From an uncultured SAR116 cluster alpha proteobacterium (lineage in GTDB: Bacteria > Pseudomonadota > Alphaproteobacteria > Puniceispirillales > Marisalimonadaceae), in NCBI GenBank assembly GCA_902543145.1, contig CACBXG010000008.1:1-58833 (forward strand): a stretch of 58,833 nt of DNA. The letters run 5' to 3'. The translations under genes were made by a program, and so were the position numbers. This document shows positions 17,020 through 25,922 of this stretch, in pieces. Positions within the stretch are counted from its first letter, which is position 1; each line of letters opens with the position of its first letter. Below the pieces are notes generated by a model that had not been told where the DNA came from, made no database searches, and saw nothing but the letters and a program-made list of their open reading frames with translations.

Positions 17020-17814
17020 TTATGGTGTTGCTGCAGTAAGTCCGCCATCAACAATTATCTCAGTTCCAGTAATATATTTAGCTTCGTCTGAGCATAAAAA
17101 TAAAACAGCATGAGCTACATCCCATGATTCTCCCATTCTCCCTAATGGTACTTGATTATGTCTTCGTTTTACAAATCCTTCATAATCACCATCAGCATAT
17201 TTTTTTGCTAACCTTTCTACTAAAGGAGTATGCATTAAACCTGGAACCACACAATTCATACGAATATTTTTTTTTGCTTCAATTACAGCTGTTGTTTTTG
17301 TCATTTGTATAAGGGCGGCTTTTGATGCGCTATAACCTACTTGAGGTTTTCCAATATATCTTAATCCTGCAACAGATGATATGTTTACAATGGATCCACC
17401 TGAATTTTTTTCCATGATAGGGATTGTAAATTTAATACAAAAATAAGCTGTATCTATATTCAAAGTAAATTGTTTTTGCCATGTAGTACTGTCGATTTCT
17501 ACTGGTCCTCCCGGCTCAGATTGACCAACAACATTAACTAAAATATCGATTTTTTTTTGTTTTTTTTCAATTTTTTTAAAAAACTCTTGTACTTCCTCTT
17601 CATTAGTCATGTTAACTTTATTAAAGGTAAAGTCGTTACCTTCTTCTTTAATAAAATTGCTAGTATTTTGTCCTGCTTCTTCATTTATATCTGTGCCAAA
17701 AACTTTTGCACCCTGTCGAGCTAAAAGGGTCGAAATTGCGCGGCCATTTCCAAAACCTCTGCCTATAGAACCACATCCAGAAACCACTGCAATTTTATCT
17801 TTTAGATTAAGCAT
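17020..17814 (-). CDS. Short-chain dehydrogenase/reductase
   Basis: NAD(P)-dependent oxidoreductase of the classical SDR fold, 264 residues. The nucleotide-binding motif is lengthened (GCGSIGRGFGNGRA, about 13-26), and the usual NNAG is replaced by NVVG (94-97). The catalytic residues are present: serine at 146/147, Y161 and K165 in YSASK. A D41 after the second beta strand (VFGTDIN) suggests preference for NAD(H). The C-terminus has the standard YITGTEIIVDGG. The substrate cannot be told. It is divergent from the nitroreductase gene. Confidence 0.9.
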   Translation of the reverse strand: MLNLKDKIAVVSGCGSIGRGFGNGRAISTLLARQGAKVFGTDINEEAGQNTSNFIKEEGNDFTFNKVNMTNEEEVQEFFKKIEKKQKKIDILVNVVGQSEPGGPVEIDSTTWQKQFTLNIDTAYFCIKFTIPIMEKNSGGSIVNISSVAGLRYIGKPQVGYSASKAALIQMTKTTAVIEAKKNIRMNCVVPGLMHTPLVERLAKKYADGDYEGFVKRRHNQVPLGRMGESWDVAHAVLFLCSDEAKYITGTEIIVDGGLTAATP

Positions 17815-17888
17815 CAGAAAACCTCTTAAATTTTTGATACGATAGTTTTAACATAAGGTATTTAATTTACAAGAAAGTATAAATCGTA

Positions 17889-18722
17889 ATGAAATTTTCA
17901 AAATTAATTGCAAATAGATATGCTGAGGAAATTGATCTAGATTTTTCGAAAATTCAAGAAACAGTAACTCTTCAGTCAATTTTATCGAGAAGAAGTATCA
18001 GAAAGTTTTTAAACAAGCCGATATCAAAAGAACTTTTAACTTTACTTTTAGCTGCATCACAATCTGCTCCGTCAAAATCTAACCTTCAACAATACTCAAT
18101 TTTAGTGATTCAAGATCAAAATATTAAAAATGAAATATCTGATTTAATAGGAAACACTAAGTGGGCACTGACGGCACCAATTTTTTTATTATATCTTGCT
18201 GATATAAGAAGAAATATAAAAATAACTAATGACAGAGGATATGATCATAAAAACAACAATGTTGATACATTTATGAATAGTGTAATTGATGCTGCTTTAG
18301 CAATGCAATCAATAATATGTGCAGCAGAATCTATAGGTCTAGGAGTGTGTCCAATTAGCATGATTAGAAACATAATTGAAGAGGTGAAGGTAATTTGTGA
18401 GTTACCTAAAGGAGTTTTCCCCATTGCAGGACTTACTATTGGATGGCCTGATCAAAAATCAAAAATTTCAATTAGATTATCCCAAGATATTGTAACACAT
18501 TTAAACAAATATAATGAAAAAGATCTAATTCATAAAATAAATAAATATGACGCAAAAGTTTTTAAAAAAGATCCAATTCCAGAGAAAAAGCAACGTCACA
18601 TTGACCTTTATGGAGTTGCAAAAAAGGGGACTTGGTCTGAGAATATTAGCAGACAATTATCTGTTCCAGAAAGAAGCCATTTTAAAAATTGGCTTAAAAA
18701 AAATGGATTTAATCTTGAATAA
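17889..18722 (+). CDS. Nitroreductase family protein
   Basis: FMN-binding oxidoreductase of 277 residues. SRRSIRKF (33-40) and SAPSKSNLQQYS (59-70) are the phosphate- and FMN-contacting segments of the family. A helix-rich middle (DAALAMQSIICAAESIGLGVCPI) and GLTIGWP follow. The tail of about 60 residues is basic and longer than in minimal members. The substrate is unknown. Its last 14 bases overlap the convergent alpha/beta hydrolase gene. Confidence 0.9.
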   Translation: MKFSKLIANRYAEEIDLDFSKIQETVTLQSILSRRSIRKFLNKPISKELLTLLLAASQSAPSKSNLQQYSILVIQDQNIKNEISDLIGNTKWALTAPIFLLYLADIRRNIKITNDRGYDHKNNNVDTFMNSVIDAALAMQSIICAAESIGLGVCPISMIRNIIEEVKVICELPKGVFPIAGLTIGWPDQKSKISIRLSQDIVTHLNKYNEKDLIHKINKYDAKVFKKDPIPEKKQRHIDLYGVAKKGTWSENISRQLSVPERSHFKNWLKKNGFNLE

Positions 18723-19575
18723 TATTATTTAATATATCGTTAAACAAAACTTCATTTTCATACATTATCCAATGACCTATGTTGAATTCTATATGAAACC
18801 TGACTTTAGGATTAATGGATCTCAATATTGTCATTCTATCTTCTAAATAAACTCCTACACTGGCATCTTTTTCTCCCCAAATCACGTAAAGAGGTACTTC
18901 TTGCTTTTTTAATATTTTAGCTAAAGTGTCAGTTGCTGAAATTGGTCGGCTTTTAATTCGGTGATCATCTGTATTTTGTTTTTGAATATGGACTGCAAAA
19001 TCATCAGCTTTTTTTGGATTATAAAACATTAGTATTTCAAGATTTGTCCTGTGAGCATCATATACTTCTTGTTCTGTCATTTTTGAGTGCCTAGCTATCA
19101 TAGTTTTCATTTCGCCTCTTTTGGCTCCCAAACCTCCAGGTCCTACCAAAATTAATTTTCTAGGTGATAATTGTCTATTTATCAGTTCGTAAGATAAGTG
19201 TCCGGCAATTAAACCACCAAATGAAAAACCGCATACCAAAGGATTTTCACTTAATGAGATTAATTTAATTAAAGTGTCTGCTAAATTAGAAGCAATCTTT
19301 TCTGGTGTATGAGGTAAAGGTAAATCATCTGACTCACCAAAGCCTGGCATGTCAGGAATTAAAACATTATAATTTTTCGAAAATGGAATTGCTTGTTTGA
19401 TCCAATGTCTCCAGCTTCCATAACCACCATGCAAAAGAACTAGAGGTGTTCCCTTACCCCAAGACCTCCAACACACTTTAATACCATTAGTTTCTACTAA
19501 TTTTTTTTGGGAGTCTTTTTCAATTTCATACAAATCTCTTGAATAATTTTCAAAATTAAATTTTTTATTTTCCAT
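18709..19575 (-). CDS. Alpha/beta hydrolase
   Basis: Soluble hydrolase of 288 residues. The oxyanion-hole motif LLHGG is at about 47-51, and the nucleophile elbow G-F-S-F-G-G (116-121) puts the serine at S118. A cap region of about 60 residues follows, then WGEKDAS with the likely acid and IGHWIMYEN with the catalytic histidine. The overall pattern resembles meta-cleavage-product hydrolases and related esterases, but the substrate is not evident. It faces the CoA-transferase gene across a 135-base divergent gap. Confidence 0.9.
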   Translation of the reverse strand: MENKKFNFENYSRDLYEIEKDSQKKLVETNGIKVCWRSWGKGTPLVLLHGGYGSWRHWIKQAIPFSKNYNVLIPDMPGFGESDDLPLPHTPEKIASNLADTLIKLISLSENPLVCGFSFGGLIAGHLSYELINRQLSPRKLILVGPGGLGAKRGEMKTMIARHSKMTEQEVYDAHRTNLEILMFYNPKKADDFAVHIQKQNTDDHRIKSRPISATDTLAKILKKQEVPLYVIWGEKDASVGVYLEDRMTILRSINPKVRFHIEFNIGHWIMYENEVLFNDILNNIIQD

Positions 19576-19641
19576 TCATTGCCTCAATATTCAATTCAAA
19601 AAAACTAATAATTTTTTTTTAAATTAATAACAAGCATTTTA

Positions 19642-19669
19642 TTGATCTCTTGATAGTTAATAATATAAG
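19642..19669 (+). promoter_or_regulatory. Possible promoter of the CoA-transferase/crotonase pair
   Basis: TTGATC (19642-19647), a 16-base spacer and TATAAG (19664-19669) lie 42 bases before the CoA-transferase ATG. The surroundings are very A/T-rich, so chance matches are likely. Confidence 0.35.
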
Positions 19670-19710
19670 ATAAAATAACTTAAAAAATACTTGGTAATGG
19701 AGAACACCAA

Positions 19711-20904
19711 ATGCCACATTTACCTGCATCTGATGCATTGTCACATATAAGAGTTATTGATCTTACTAGAGTAAGATCTGGTCCAACAGCAGTTAGACAA
19801 CTTGCTGACTGGGGAGCTGATGTTATAAAAGTAGAAGCTCCTGAAAGTGTTGAACCGGACGGCGCGTTAGGCGCGTCAAGGCACACATCTGATTTTCAAA
19901 ATTTACATCGTAACAAAAGAAGCATTACTCTAAATTTAAAAAAATCTGAGGCTTTAGAAATTCTAATGAAATTAGTAGAAAAGTCTGATGTAGTGGTCGA
20001 AAACTTTCGTCCAGATGTGAAGAAAAGACTTGGTATTGATTATGAAAACCTAAAAAAAAGAAATCCTAGAATTATTCTTGCTAGTATATCCGGATTTGGT
20101 CAAGATGGACCATATGCAAGAAGACCAGGCTTTGATCAAATTGCTCAAGGTATGGGTGGATTAATGAGTATAACCGGAGAACCAGGTAAGGGACCAATGA
20201 GGGTTGGTATTCCTGTAGCTGATTTAACGGCAGGATTGTTCTGTGCAATGGGAATTCAGACTGCTCTTCTAGAAAGAGAAAAATCTGGTATTGGTCAATG
20301 GGTTAATACATCATTACTACAGGCTCAGATCTTTATGTTAGATTTTCAAGCCTCGCGGTGGCTGTGTGACAATAATGTAGCGGGGCAAGCTGGAAACAAC
20401 CATCCAACTAGTGTCCCTACCGGCGTTTTTAAAACTTCTGATGGTTCGATTAACTTAGCAGTCGCTGGAGAAACAATTTGGAGACGCTTTGCTGAAGCGG
20501 TTGACAAAAAAGATTGGCTTGAAATGGAAGAATTTAAAGATGCAAAAAATCGATTAAAAAACCGAGATTATTTAAATAGCTTAATTGAAGAATTGACAGT
20601 AACCAAATCTTCAAATGAATGGGTTGAAAAATTAGAAAAGGTTGGTGTTCCATGTGGTCCAATAAATTCTATAGATAAGGTTTTTGAAGACCCTCAGGTT
20701 AAGCATCTTGGTATCGCGCAATCTGTTGATACAATTCCTTTTGGGGAAACTGAATTAGTGGGGCAACCCTTTAATTTATCCCGTACTCCTAGTAGTTTAA
20801 AGCAGCGTCCCCCTGAAAAGGGTGAACAAAATAGTGATGTACTATCCGAGCTAGGTTTTAGTGATAAAGAACTAAATGATTTTAAAAATCAAGAGATAAT
20901 TTAA
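19711..20904 (+). CDS. CaiB/BaiF family (class III) CoA-transferase
   Basis: Moves CoA between carboxylic acids through a covalent aspartyl intermediate. It has 397 residues. The N-terminal block RVIDLTRVRSGPTAVRQLADWGADVIKVE and the SISGFGQDGPYARRPGFDQ block are characteristic. The catalytic aspartate corresponds to D171 in VADLTAG. The start follows TGGAGA by a good distance. The gene precedes a crotonase-fold gene by 15 bases, so the pair probably activates an acid and then acts on its CoA ester. The donor and acceptor acids are unknown. Confidence 0.93.
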   Translation: MPHLPASDALSHIRVIDLTRVRSGPTAVRQLADWGADVIKVEAPESVEPDGALGASRHTSDFQNLHRNKRSITLNLKKSEALEILMKLVEKSDVVVENFRPDVKKRLGIDYENLKKRNPRIILASISGFGQDGPYARRPGFDQIAQGMGGLMSITGEPGKGPMRVGIPVADLTAGLFCAMGIQTALLEREKSGIGQWVNTSLLQAQIFMLDFQASRWLCDNNVAGQAGNNHPTSVPTGVFKTSDGSINLAVAGETIWRRFAEAVDKKDWLEMEEFKDAKNRLKNRDYLNSLIEELTVTKSSNEWVEKLEKVGVPCGPINSIDKVFEDPQVKHLGIAQSVDTIPFGETELVGQPFNLSRTPSSLKQRPPEKGEQNSDVLSELGFSDKELNDFKNQEII

Positions 20905-20919
20905 TATAAGGGAAAGACA

Positions 20920-21708
20920 ATGACTGAAGAAAAAATGTTGTCTCGCACTCAAGAAAGTGTTGGGTACATAATTTTTAATAATCCAGAAAAACATAACGCA
21001 GTATCCATAGAAATGTGGGATGCGCTTGAAAAATTTCTTAATCAATTTAGAGAGGATAACAATATTAGGGTTGTTGTTCTTGAAGGTGCAGGGGGGAAAT
21101 CATTTGTCTCTGGAGCTGACATTTCTAAATTTGATAAAGAAAGAAGTACAAAAGAATCTGTGTTAAGTTATAACAAACGAACAAAAAAGGTTTATGAGCT
21201 TATTGAGGCGTTTCCGAAGCCAACAATAGCCAAAATTAATGGATATTGTATTGGTGGAGGTCTCAATTTAGCAGTATGTTGTGACATAAGAATTTGCTCT
21301 GAAAAATCACAATTTGCAATGCCTGCAGCGAAACTATCTCTTGGCTACCCTTTTTCATCAATAAAAAGATTGTTTGATATAATGGGACCTGGGATGGCTA
21401 AACACTTTATGTTTACTGCTGAAAAAATATCTTCAAAAGAGGCAGTTTCTTGTGGATTAATTCAAAAGCTAGTAAGTGAAGAAAATTTAGAAACTTTTGT
21501 TAATGATTATGCTTTTACAATCTCTAAAAATGCTCCTTTAACTATAAAGGCAATGAAACAAATTGGTATTGAAATTTTAAAAAATCCTTCAGAAAGAGAT
21601 TTGACTTTATGTGAAAATTTAGCTTCCGCTTGTTTTGATAGTGAAGATTACAAGGAGGGAAGAAAAGCATTTATGGAAAAAAGGAAACCAAACTTCAGAG
21701 GGCTCTAA
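20920..21708 (+). CDS. Crotonase-superfamily protein (enoyl-CoA hydratase/isomerase-like) with altered active site
   Basis: Crotonase-fold CoA-ester enzyme of 262 residues. The oxyanion-hole segments are intact (KSFVSGADIS and YCIGGGLNLAVCCDIR). However, the position of the first catalytic glutamate of classical hydratases (GGGxE) is asparagine in GGGLN, and the second (PE in QPEI) is alanine in MPAAKLSLGY. Simple hydration of enoyl-CoA is therefore doubtful; isomerase, lyase, thioesterase or decarboxylase chemistry is possible. It is probably co-transcribed with the CoA-transferase upstream. Confidence 0.9.
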   Translation: MTEEKMLSRTQESVGYIIFNNPEKHNAVSIEMWDALEKFLNQFREDNNIRVVVLEGAGGKSFVSGADISKFDKERSTKESVLSYNKRTKKVYELIEAFPKPTIAKINGYCIGGGLNLAVCCDIRICSEKSQFAMPAAKLSLGYPFSSIKRLFDIMGPGMAKHFMFTAEKISSKEAVSCGLIQKLVSEENLETFVNDYAFTISKNAPLTIKAMKQIGIEILKNPSERDLTLCENLASACFDSEDYKEGRKAFMEKRKPNFRGL

Positions 21709-21711
21709 ATT

Positions 21712-22614
21712 TTACAGGGGATTATAATATTTAATTGCATTATCGTGAAACAAACACTGAATTTGATTTTCGGGCAACCCTGCTGTTATATTTTTAAAAC
21801 CATTATAAATTTCATCAAAAGTAGCACATAAACTATCTACAGGAAAATTAGATGCAAACATACATCTTTCATATCCAAATATATTTATTACATCCAATAT
21901 AATTTCTTTGTTGAGTTTAACAGTCCATTTTTTATCAGGAACACAAATGCCAGAAATTTTGATAGCGGTATTTGGCTGTTCAGAAAATTCTTCTAAATTC
22001 ATTTTCCATCGATTTAATCCATCAAAAGATCTATCAGAAGGAAGACCTGTGTGGTTAAGAATAATGATAGTATCAGGGAAATCTTTAGCTAATTGAGTTG
22101 CATCATTAAGGTGCCACCATGGAGTTTGCAGATCAAAATGTAGTTTGTGTTTTTTTAATAAAGAATACCCGCTTCTAAAAACAGGATCATTTAATGATCC
22201 CTTTATATTACCAAGTTTTGTATTTGGATTATCAGTTGATTTAGGTTTATGTCTTATACTTCTTGTAAGGTCATATTTAGACTGATCTTCTAGCACTTTT
22301 TCAATATCGTTCCTGTCAAACCATGCTTGAGCAACCAAAGCATTTGGAAAACCAGTCATTTCAAATAATTTATGAAGCCATTTAGTCTCTCCAATGGGGT
22401 CATTTGGATCCCATTCAGTTTCCATATGGATCGTTTTTACAATGTTATGATTTTTACTAACTTCAAAATAATCTGTTGTTAAAAAATTTTTACAAATAGA
22501 TTTATAATCACCATATCTAAATGGTATTTGGTTATCTGGGTTCAACCAAGGGTTTTTCTTTAAACTTAAATCCCAGAAGTGATGATGGGCGTCGATTATA
22601 GGTATATTTTTCAT
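21712..22614 (-). CDS. Amidohydrolase family protein (Amidohydro_2, lactonase-like)
   Basis: TIM-barrel metal-dependent hydrolase of 300 residues. It opens with IIDAHHHFWD, the H-x-H metal-binding motif of the family, directly followed by a tryptophan-rich NPWLN segment. ILNHTGLPSDRS and MFASNFPVDSL match the later conserved blocks. Relatives hydrolyse sugar lactones or dicarboxylate lactones, so a lactonase is a reasonable guess but not shown. It follows the dehydrogenase gene by nine bases on the same strand. Confidence 0.88.
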   Translation of the reverse strand: MKNIPIIDAHHHFWDLSLKKNPWLNPDNQIPFRYGDYKSICKNFLTTDYFEVSKNHNIVKTIHMETEWDPNDPIGETKWLHKLFEMTGFPNALVAQAWFDRNDIEKVLEDQSKYDLTRSIRHKPKSTDNPNTKLGNIKGSLNDPVFRSGYSLLKKHKLHFDLQTPWWHLNDATQLAKDFPDTIIILNHTGLPSDRSFDGLNRWKMNLEEFSEQPNTAIKISGICVPDKKWTVKLNKEIILDVINIFGYERCMFASNFPVDSLCATFDEIYNGFKNITAGLPENQIQCLFHDNAIKYYNPL

Positions 22615-22623
22615 TGAAAATGC

Positions 22624-23511
22624 CTAAATAATTTCTTTTAAATCAAATAATTTTACTATAGATGTGCCATCTAATTTTTCTTGTGAGCTATTTACCAAAA
22701 TTGTGAATAATTGTTTGGTTAGAGAAGACATAGGTGTTGGTGTGTTTTTAGCAATAGCTAACTTAGACACCATTTGTAAATCCTTTAAAATCTGTGAAGC
22801 GTATCCTTTAGGTGCAAAATCTCTATTTACTATTCTAGGAAATAGATCATTTAATAAATTAGATCCTGCATGACCATCAGAGAGTGCTTCTGGAATTTTG
22901 TTTGCATCAATATTCCAAGCTTGTGCAAAGGAAGCTGCTTCCGCTAAAATTGCATAATTATTTAAAACTATTATTTGATTTATCATTTTTACTATTTGAC
23001 CAGATCCAGTTTCACCAAAATAAGTAAATTTTGAAGATATTTCTTCTAATATAGGTTTGACATATTCTACAACTTCTTCATCTCCACCTACCATAATAGC
23101 TAAATTCCCCTCTAATGCTTTATCAGGGCCACCTGAAACTGGTGCGTCAATCCACGAAGCTCCCGTTTTTTTATTTAATTGATTAGCAAAATTTATTGTT
23201 TCATCTGCTAATGTAGTTGATAAATCTAAAATAATATTATTATTATTAGCATTATTAACTAAACCGTCTTTCCCAAATACTACTTCTTTTACACTCTCTG
23301 TTTTATCAACACATAAAATTATTATGTCATTATTTTGGGGCACCTCAGAAGCTTGTTGGTTCAATCTGACATTTGATATTTTTTTTAATGGTTCAAGTTT
23401 TTTTAAATTTTGATCATAAGCATCTATCTTGTAACCTAAGTTAGATAATCTCTTAACTAGAGACAATCCCATTAATCCTATACCTATAAACCCTAAATTT
23501 AAATTATTCAT
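22624..23511 (-). CDS. NAD(P)-dependent beta-hydroxyacid dehydrogenase (3-hydroxyisobutyrate dehydrogenase family)
   Basis: Oxidises a beta-hydroxy acid, such as 3-hydroxyisobutyrate or tartronate semialdehyde, with NAD(P). From the ATG at 23511 it has 295 residues; an upstream TTG would add only four. GFIGIGLMG is the nucleotide-binding motif, DAPVSGGPDKALEGNLAIMVGG is the substrate-binding signature, and the lysine in GQIVKMINQ is the expected catalytic residue. With the amidohydrolase it forms a two-gene unit, perhaps lactone opening and oxidation of the acid. Confidence 0.9.
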   Translation of the reverse strand: MNNLNLGFIGIGLMGLSLVKRLSNLGYKIDAYDQNLKKLEPLKKISNVRLNQQASEVPQNNDIIILCVDKTESVKEVVFGKDGLVNNANNNNIILDLSTTLADETINFANQLNKKTGASWIDAPVSGGPDKALEGNLAIMVGGDEEVVEYVKPILEEISSKFTYFGETGSGQIVKMINQIIVLNNYAILAEAASFAQAWNIDANKIPEALSDGHAGSNLLNDLFPRIVNRDFAPKGYASQILKDLQMVSKLAIAKNTPTPMSSLTKQLFTILVNSSQEKLDGTSIVKLFDLKEII

Positions 23512-23644
23512 TTTAGTACGCAAAAAATTAAAATTTATTTACACATGATGAACTTAAACATACATATAGATGGCATCAATATTAAAATTTATTTTAAAAT
23601 TATATATTTTTTAACTTTAAAACACATTTTGGAACAAAACTGTT

Positions 23645-24517
23645 ATGACTAATAACGTGAAACGAGGTATCTTTATAATAATCCTCTCAACACTATTTTT
23701 TGCAACCATGGATGGCGTTTCTAGATACTTAGCTGATACTTATAACGTTTTTGTAATTAACATGATAAGAAGTTGGGTTTTAGCTCTATTAGTTGTTTGC
23801 ATAAGTCTCAGAAATCAAAATGGAATTGTTAAAGTTTTGAGAACAAAACAACCTTACATACAATTCATTAGAGGCTTATTACTTATAAGTGCTATTTTAA
23901 TCGGGGTTTATTCTTTTATTAAACTTGGTCTAGTCCAAACCCACTCAATATTATCCTCTTTTCCATTAATTGTTGTTGCTTTTTCAGGACCAATATTAAA
24001 AGAAAAAATTGGTGTTCAAAGGTGGTTGGCAGTCATTTTTGGTTTTACAGGCGTTTTAATCATATTGGATCCTACAAATTACATATTGAGCTTTGATGCA
24101 ATTTTACCAGTGCTAGGTGCTTTTGTACTGGGTTTTTACTCTATTCTTACAAGAAAGGTTTCAGAAACAGACACGTCAGAAACAAGTTTTTTCTGGGTTG
24201 CCATCGTAGGTTGTATTGTCATGACAATAGTTGGTCCTTTTTACTGGGAGCCAATTTTATTTCAAGATTGGGGCTGGATGGCAGTGTTATGTATTTTGAG
24301 TACTGCAGGTCATTTTCTTTTGATAAAGGCTTATGAAAATGCAGAAGCTAGTGTCCTTCAACCATTTACGTATTTCCAGTTGTTCTTTGCGTCTATTATT
24401 GGAATAACAATTTTTAATGATACATTAACCATATCAATTCTTCTTGGAGGTAGTATAGTTGTTGCAAGCGGTATATTTGCAGCATGGAGAACACACAAAA
24501 AAAGTAAAAACAACTAA
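23645..24517 (+). CDS. DMT-superfamily transporter (two EamA domains)
   Basis: Inner-membrane protein of 290 residues with about ten hydrophobic segments in two homologous halves of five. The first half holds the conserved helix-end pattern GLVQTHSILSSFPLIVVAFSGPILKEKIG. The second ends with AEASVLQPFTYFQLFFASIIG. The family exports or imports small metabolites, and the substrate is not predictable. It is followed by an SDR and a GNAT gene on the same strand, with a 43-base gap. Confidence 0.9.
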   Translation: MTNNVKRGIFIIILSTLFFATMDGVSRYLADTYNVFVINMIRSWVLALLVVCISLRNQNGIVKVLRTKQPYIQFIRGLLLISAILIGVYSFIKLGLVQTHSILSSFPLIVVAFSGPILKEKIGVQRWLAVIFGFTGVLIILDPTNYILSFDAILPVLGAFVLGFYSILTRKVSETDTSETSFFWVAIVGCIVMTIVGPFYWEPILFQDWGWMAVLCILSTAGHFLLIKAYENAEASVLQPFTYFQLFFASIIGITIFNDTLTISILLGGSIVVASGIFAAWRTHKKSKNN

Positions 24518-24560
24518 AATTCAAATTTTTAATTAATGATTACTTGATGTAGGAGGTTTT

Positions 24561-25253
24561 ATGAAAAAAACTATTTTAATTACTGGCGCCAATAGAGGCA
24601 TTGGTTTTGCGTTAACAAAGCTATGTCTTAGTAAAGATTTGTATGTTGAAGCATGTTGTAGAAATCCTGATAATTCTCATGAACTAAATAATTTATCAAA
24701 CAATAATCCATATCTCAATATAACTAAAATGGATGTAACCAGTTCAAAAAGTATTTTGAAAGCCTCTGAAAATTTTAAAAATGAAATTGACATTTTGGTT
24801 TGTAATGCTGGTGTTAATAATGGTAAAGGTGATATTTTTAGTGATGAGCATAACGAGAATACTATCATGGAAGTAATGATGGTTAATGTTGGTGGTCCAT
24901 TTTTAACAATTCAAAATCTCTATAAAAACCTTAATAAAAAAACTATATCTAAAATTGTTATTATTTCTTCTCTAATGGGAACTCAAACTCATATTTCAAA
25001 TAATGCCCCTATATACAGAGCCTCTAAAGCAGCAGCTAATAATTTAATGAGAACAATATCAAATCATTTCTTGAATGATAATATCATTGTATCATCGTAT
25101 CATCCTGGGTGGGTGAGAACTGACATGGGTGGAGCTAATGCTGATATATCAACTGAAGAAAGTGCAACTGGGTTAATAAATCACTTTTTAAACTTACAAA
25201 AATCTGACTCTGGAAAATTTTTCAACTACGATGGAAAACCACTTCCATTATAG
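24561..25253 (+). CDS. Short-chain dehydrogenase/reductase
   Basis: NAD(P)-dependent SDR of 230 residues, a compact member. TGANRGIG (8-15) is the nucleotide-binding loop and CNAGVN (81-86) the structural motif. The catalytic S136/S137, Y152 and K156 (YRASK) are present. SSYHPGWVRTDMGG near the C-terminus is typical of the group related to C-factor and sniffer-type carbonyl reductases. The start follows TAGGAGG. The substrate is unknown. Confidence 0.9.
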   Translation: MKKTILITGANRGIGFALTKLCLSKDLYVEACCRNPDNSHELNNLSNNNPYLNITKMDVTSSKSILKASENFKNEIDILVCNAGVNNGKGDIFSDEHNENTIMEVMMVNVGGPFLTIQNLYKNLNKKTISKIVIISSLMGTQTHISNNAPIYRASKAAANNLMRTISNHFLNDNIIVSSYHPGWVRTDMGGANADISTEESATGLINHFLNLQKSDSGKFFNYDGKPLPL

Positions 25254-25287
25254 AGGTTTTAAATCTAAACTTTGGTTAAAAAAAACT

Positions 25288-25734
25288 ATGTATAATTTTA
25301 TTTTTAAAAAAGTAAGTTCAAAAGAAGAAATGGAAAATTCTTATGCCATTAGAACAAAAGTTTTTTGTGAAGAACAAAAAATCTCTAAAGAAATAGAGTT
25401 TGACAATTTAGACCACCTTTGCAGTCATTTTTTAATTTTTGATGATAAAAAAGTAATAGCAACAGCAAGAGTGCGTCAAAAAGAAGAAAATATTTTAAAA
25501 ATTGAAAGGGTTGCTGTTTTGTTTGAGTTTAGAAGGCTAAAAGTAGGATCAACTTTAATCAAAAATATTATTCAATACTTTATAAACTTAAATGAAAACA
25601 TATCTTTTATTTTGCATAGCCAAGTTGCTGTTGCAGATTTTTATGAAAGTATAAATTTTATTTCGTATGGTGATGAATTCTTTGAAGATGGAATTCCCCA
25701 TATAGCAATGAAATATCTAAAAACTAAAATCTGA
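25288..25734 (+). CDS. GNAT family N-acetyltransferase
   Basis: Acetyl-CoA-dependent acyltransferase of about 148 residues. The A motif reads IERVAVLFEFRRLKVGSTLI, with the RRxKxG loop that binds the CoA pyrophosphate. YAIRTKVFCEEQ near the N-terminus is common in ElaA/YjdJ-type members. I chose ATG 25288 because the alternative start at 25231 lies inside the preceding SDR gene and adds a tail unlike the family. The substrate is unknown. Confidence 0.85.
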   Translation: MYNFIFKKVSSKEEMENSYAIRTKVFCEEQKISKEIEFDNLDHLCSHFLIFDDKKVIATARVRQKEENILKIERVAVLFEFRRLKVGSTLIKNIIQYFINLNENISFILHSQVAVADFYESINFISYGDEFFEDGIPHIAMKYLKTKI

Positions 25735-25736
25735 AG

Positions 25737-25779
25737 TTTTTAACTGTATCTCAAGATTCTCAAAATGATCAGTTAAAAA
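25737..25779. other. Inverted repeat between the GNAT gene and tRNA-Thr
   Basis: TTTTTAACTG (25737-25746) pairs perfectly with CAGTTAAAAA (25770-25779) around a 23-base loop. It sits between two convergent transcription units. No T-run follows either arm, so it is not a standard intrinsic terminator. Confidence 0.5.
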
Positions 25780-25800
25780 AAGTTAACATTATTATTTTTG

Positions 25801-25876
<76 letters not shown>

Positions 25877-25922
25877 ACAACAAGATAAATAATAGATATT
25901 TGATTTATAAACAAGAGATTAT

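Noticed and set aside
12723-25734. Accessory region as a genomic island or defence locus
   Set aside because: No integrase, attachment repeats, toxin-antitoxin, restriction or CRISPR genes; the base composition looks like that of the flanking housekeeping genes.
25737-25779. Inverted repeat as a bidirectional terminator
   Set aside because: A good stem, but the A-run and T-run are on the wrong sides for an intrinsic terminator on either strand.
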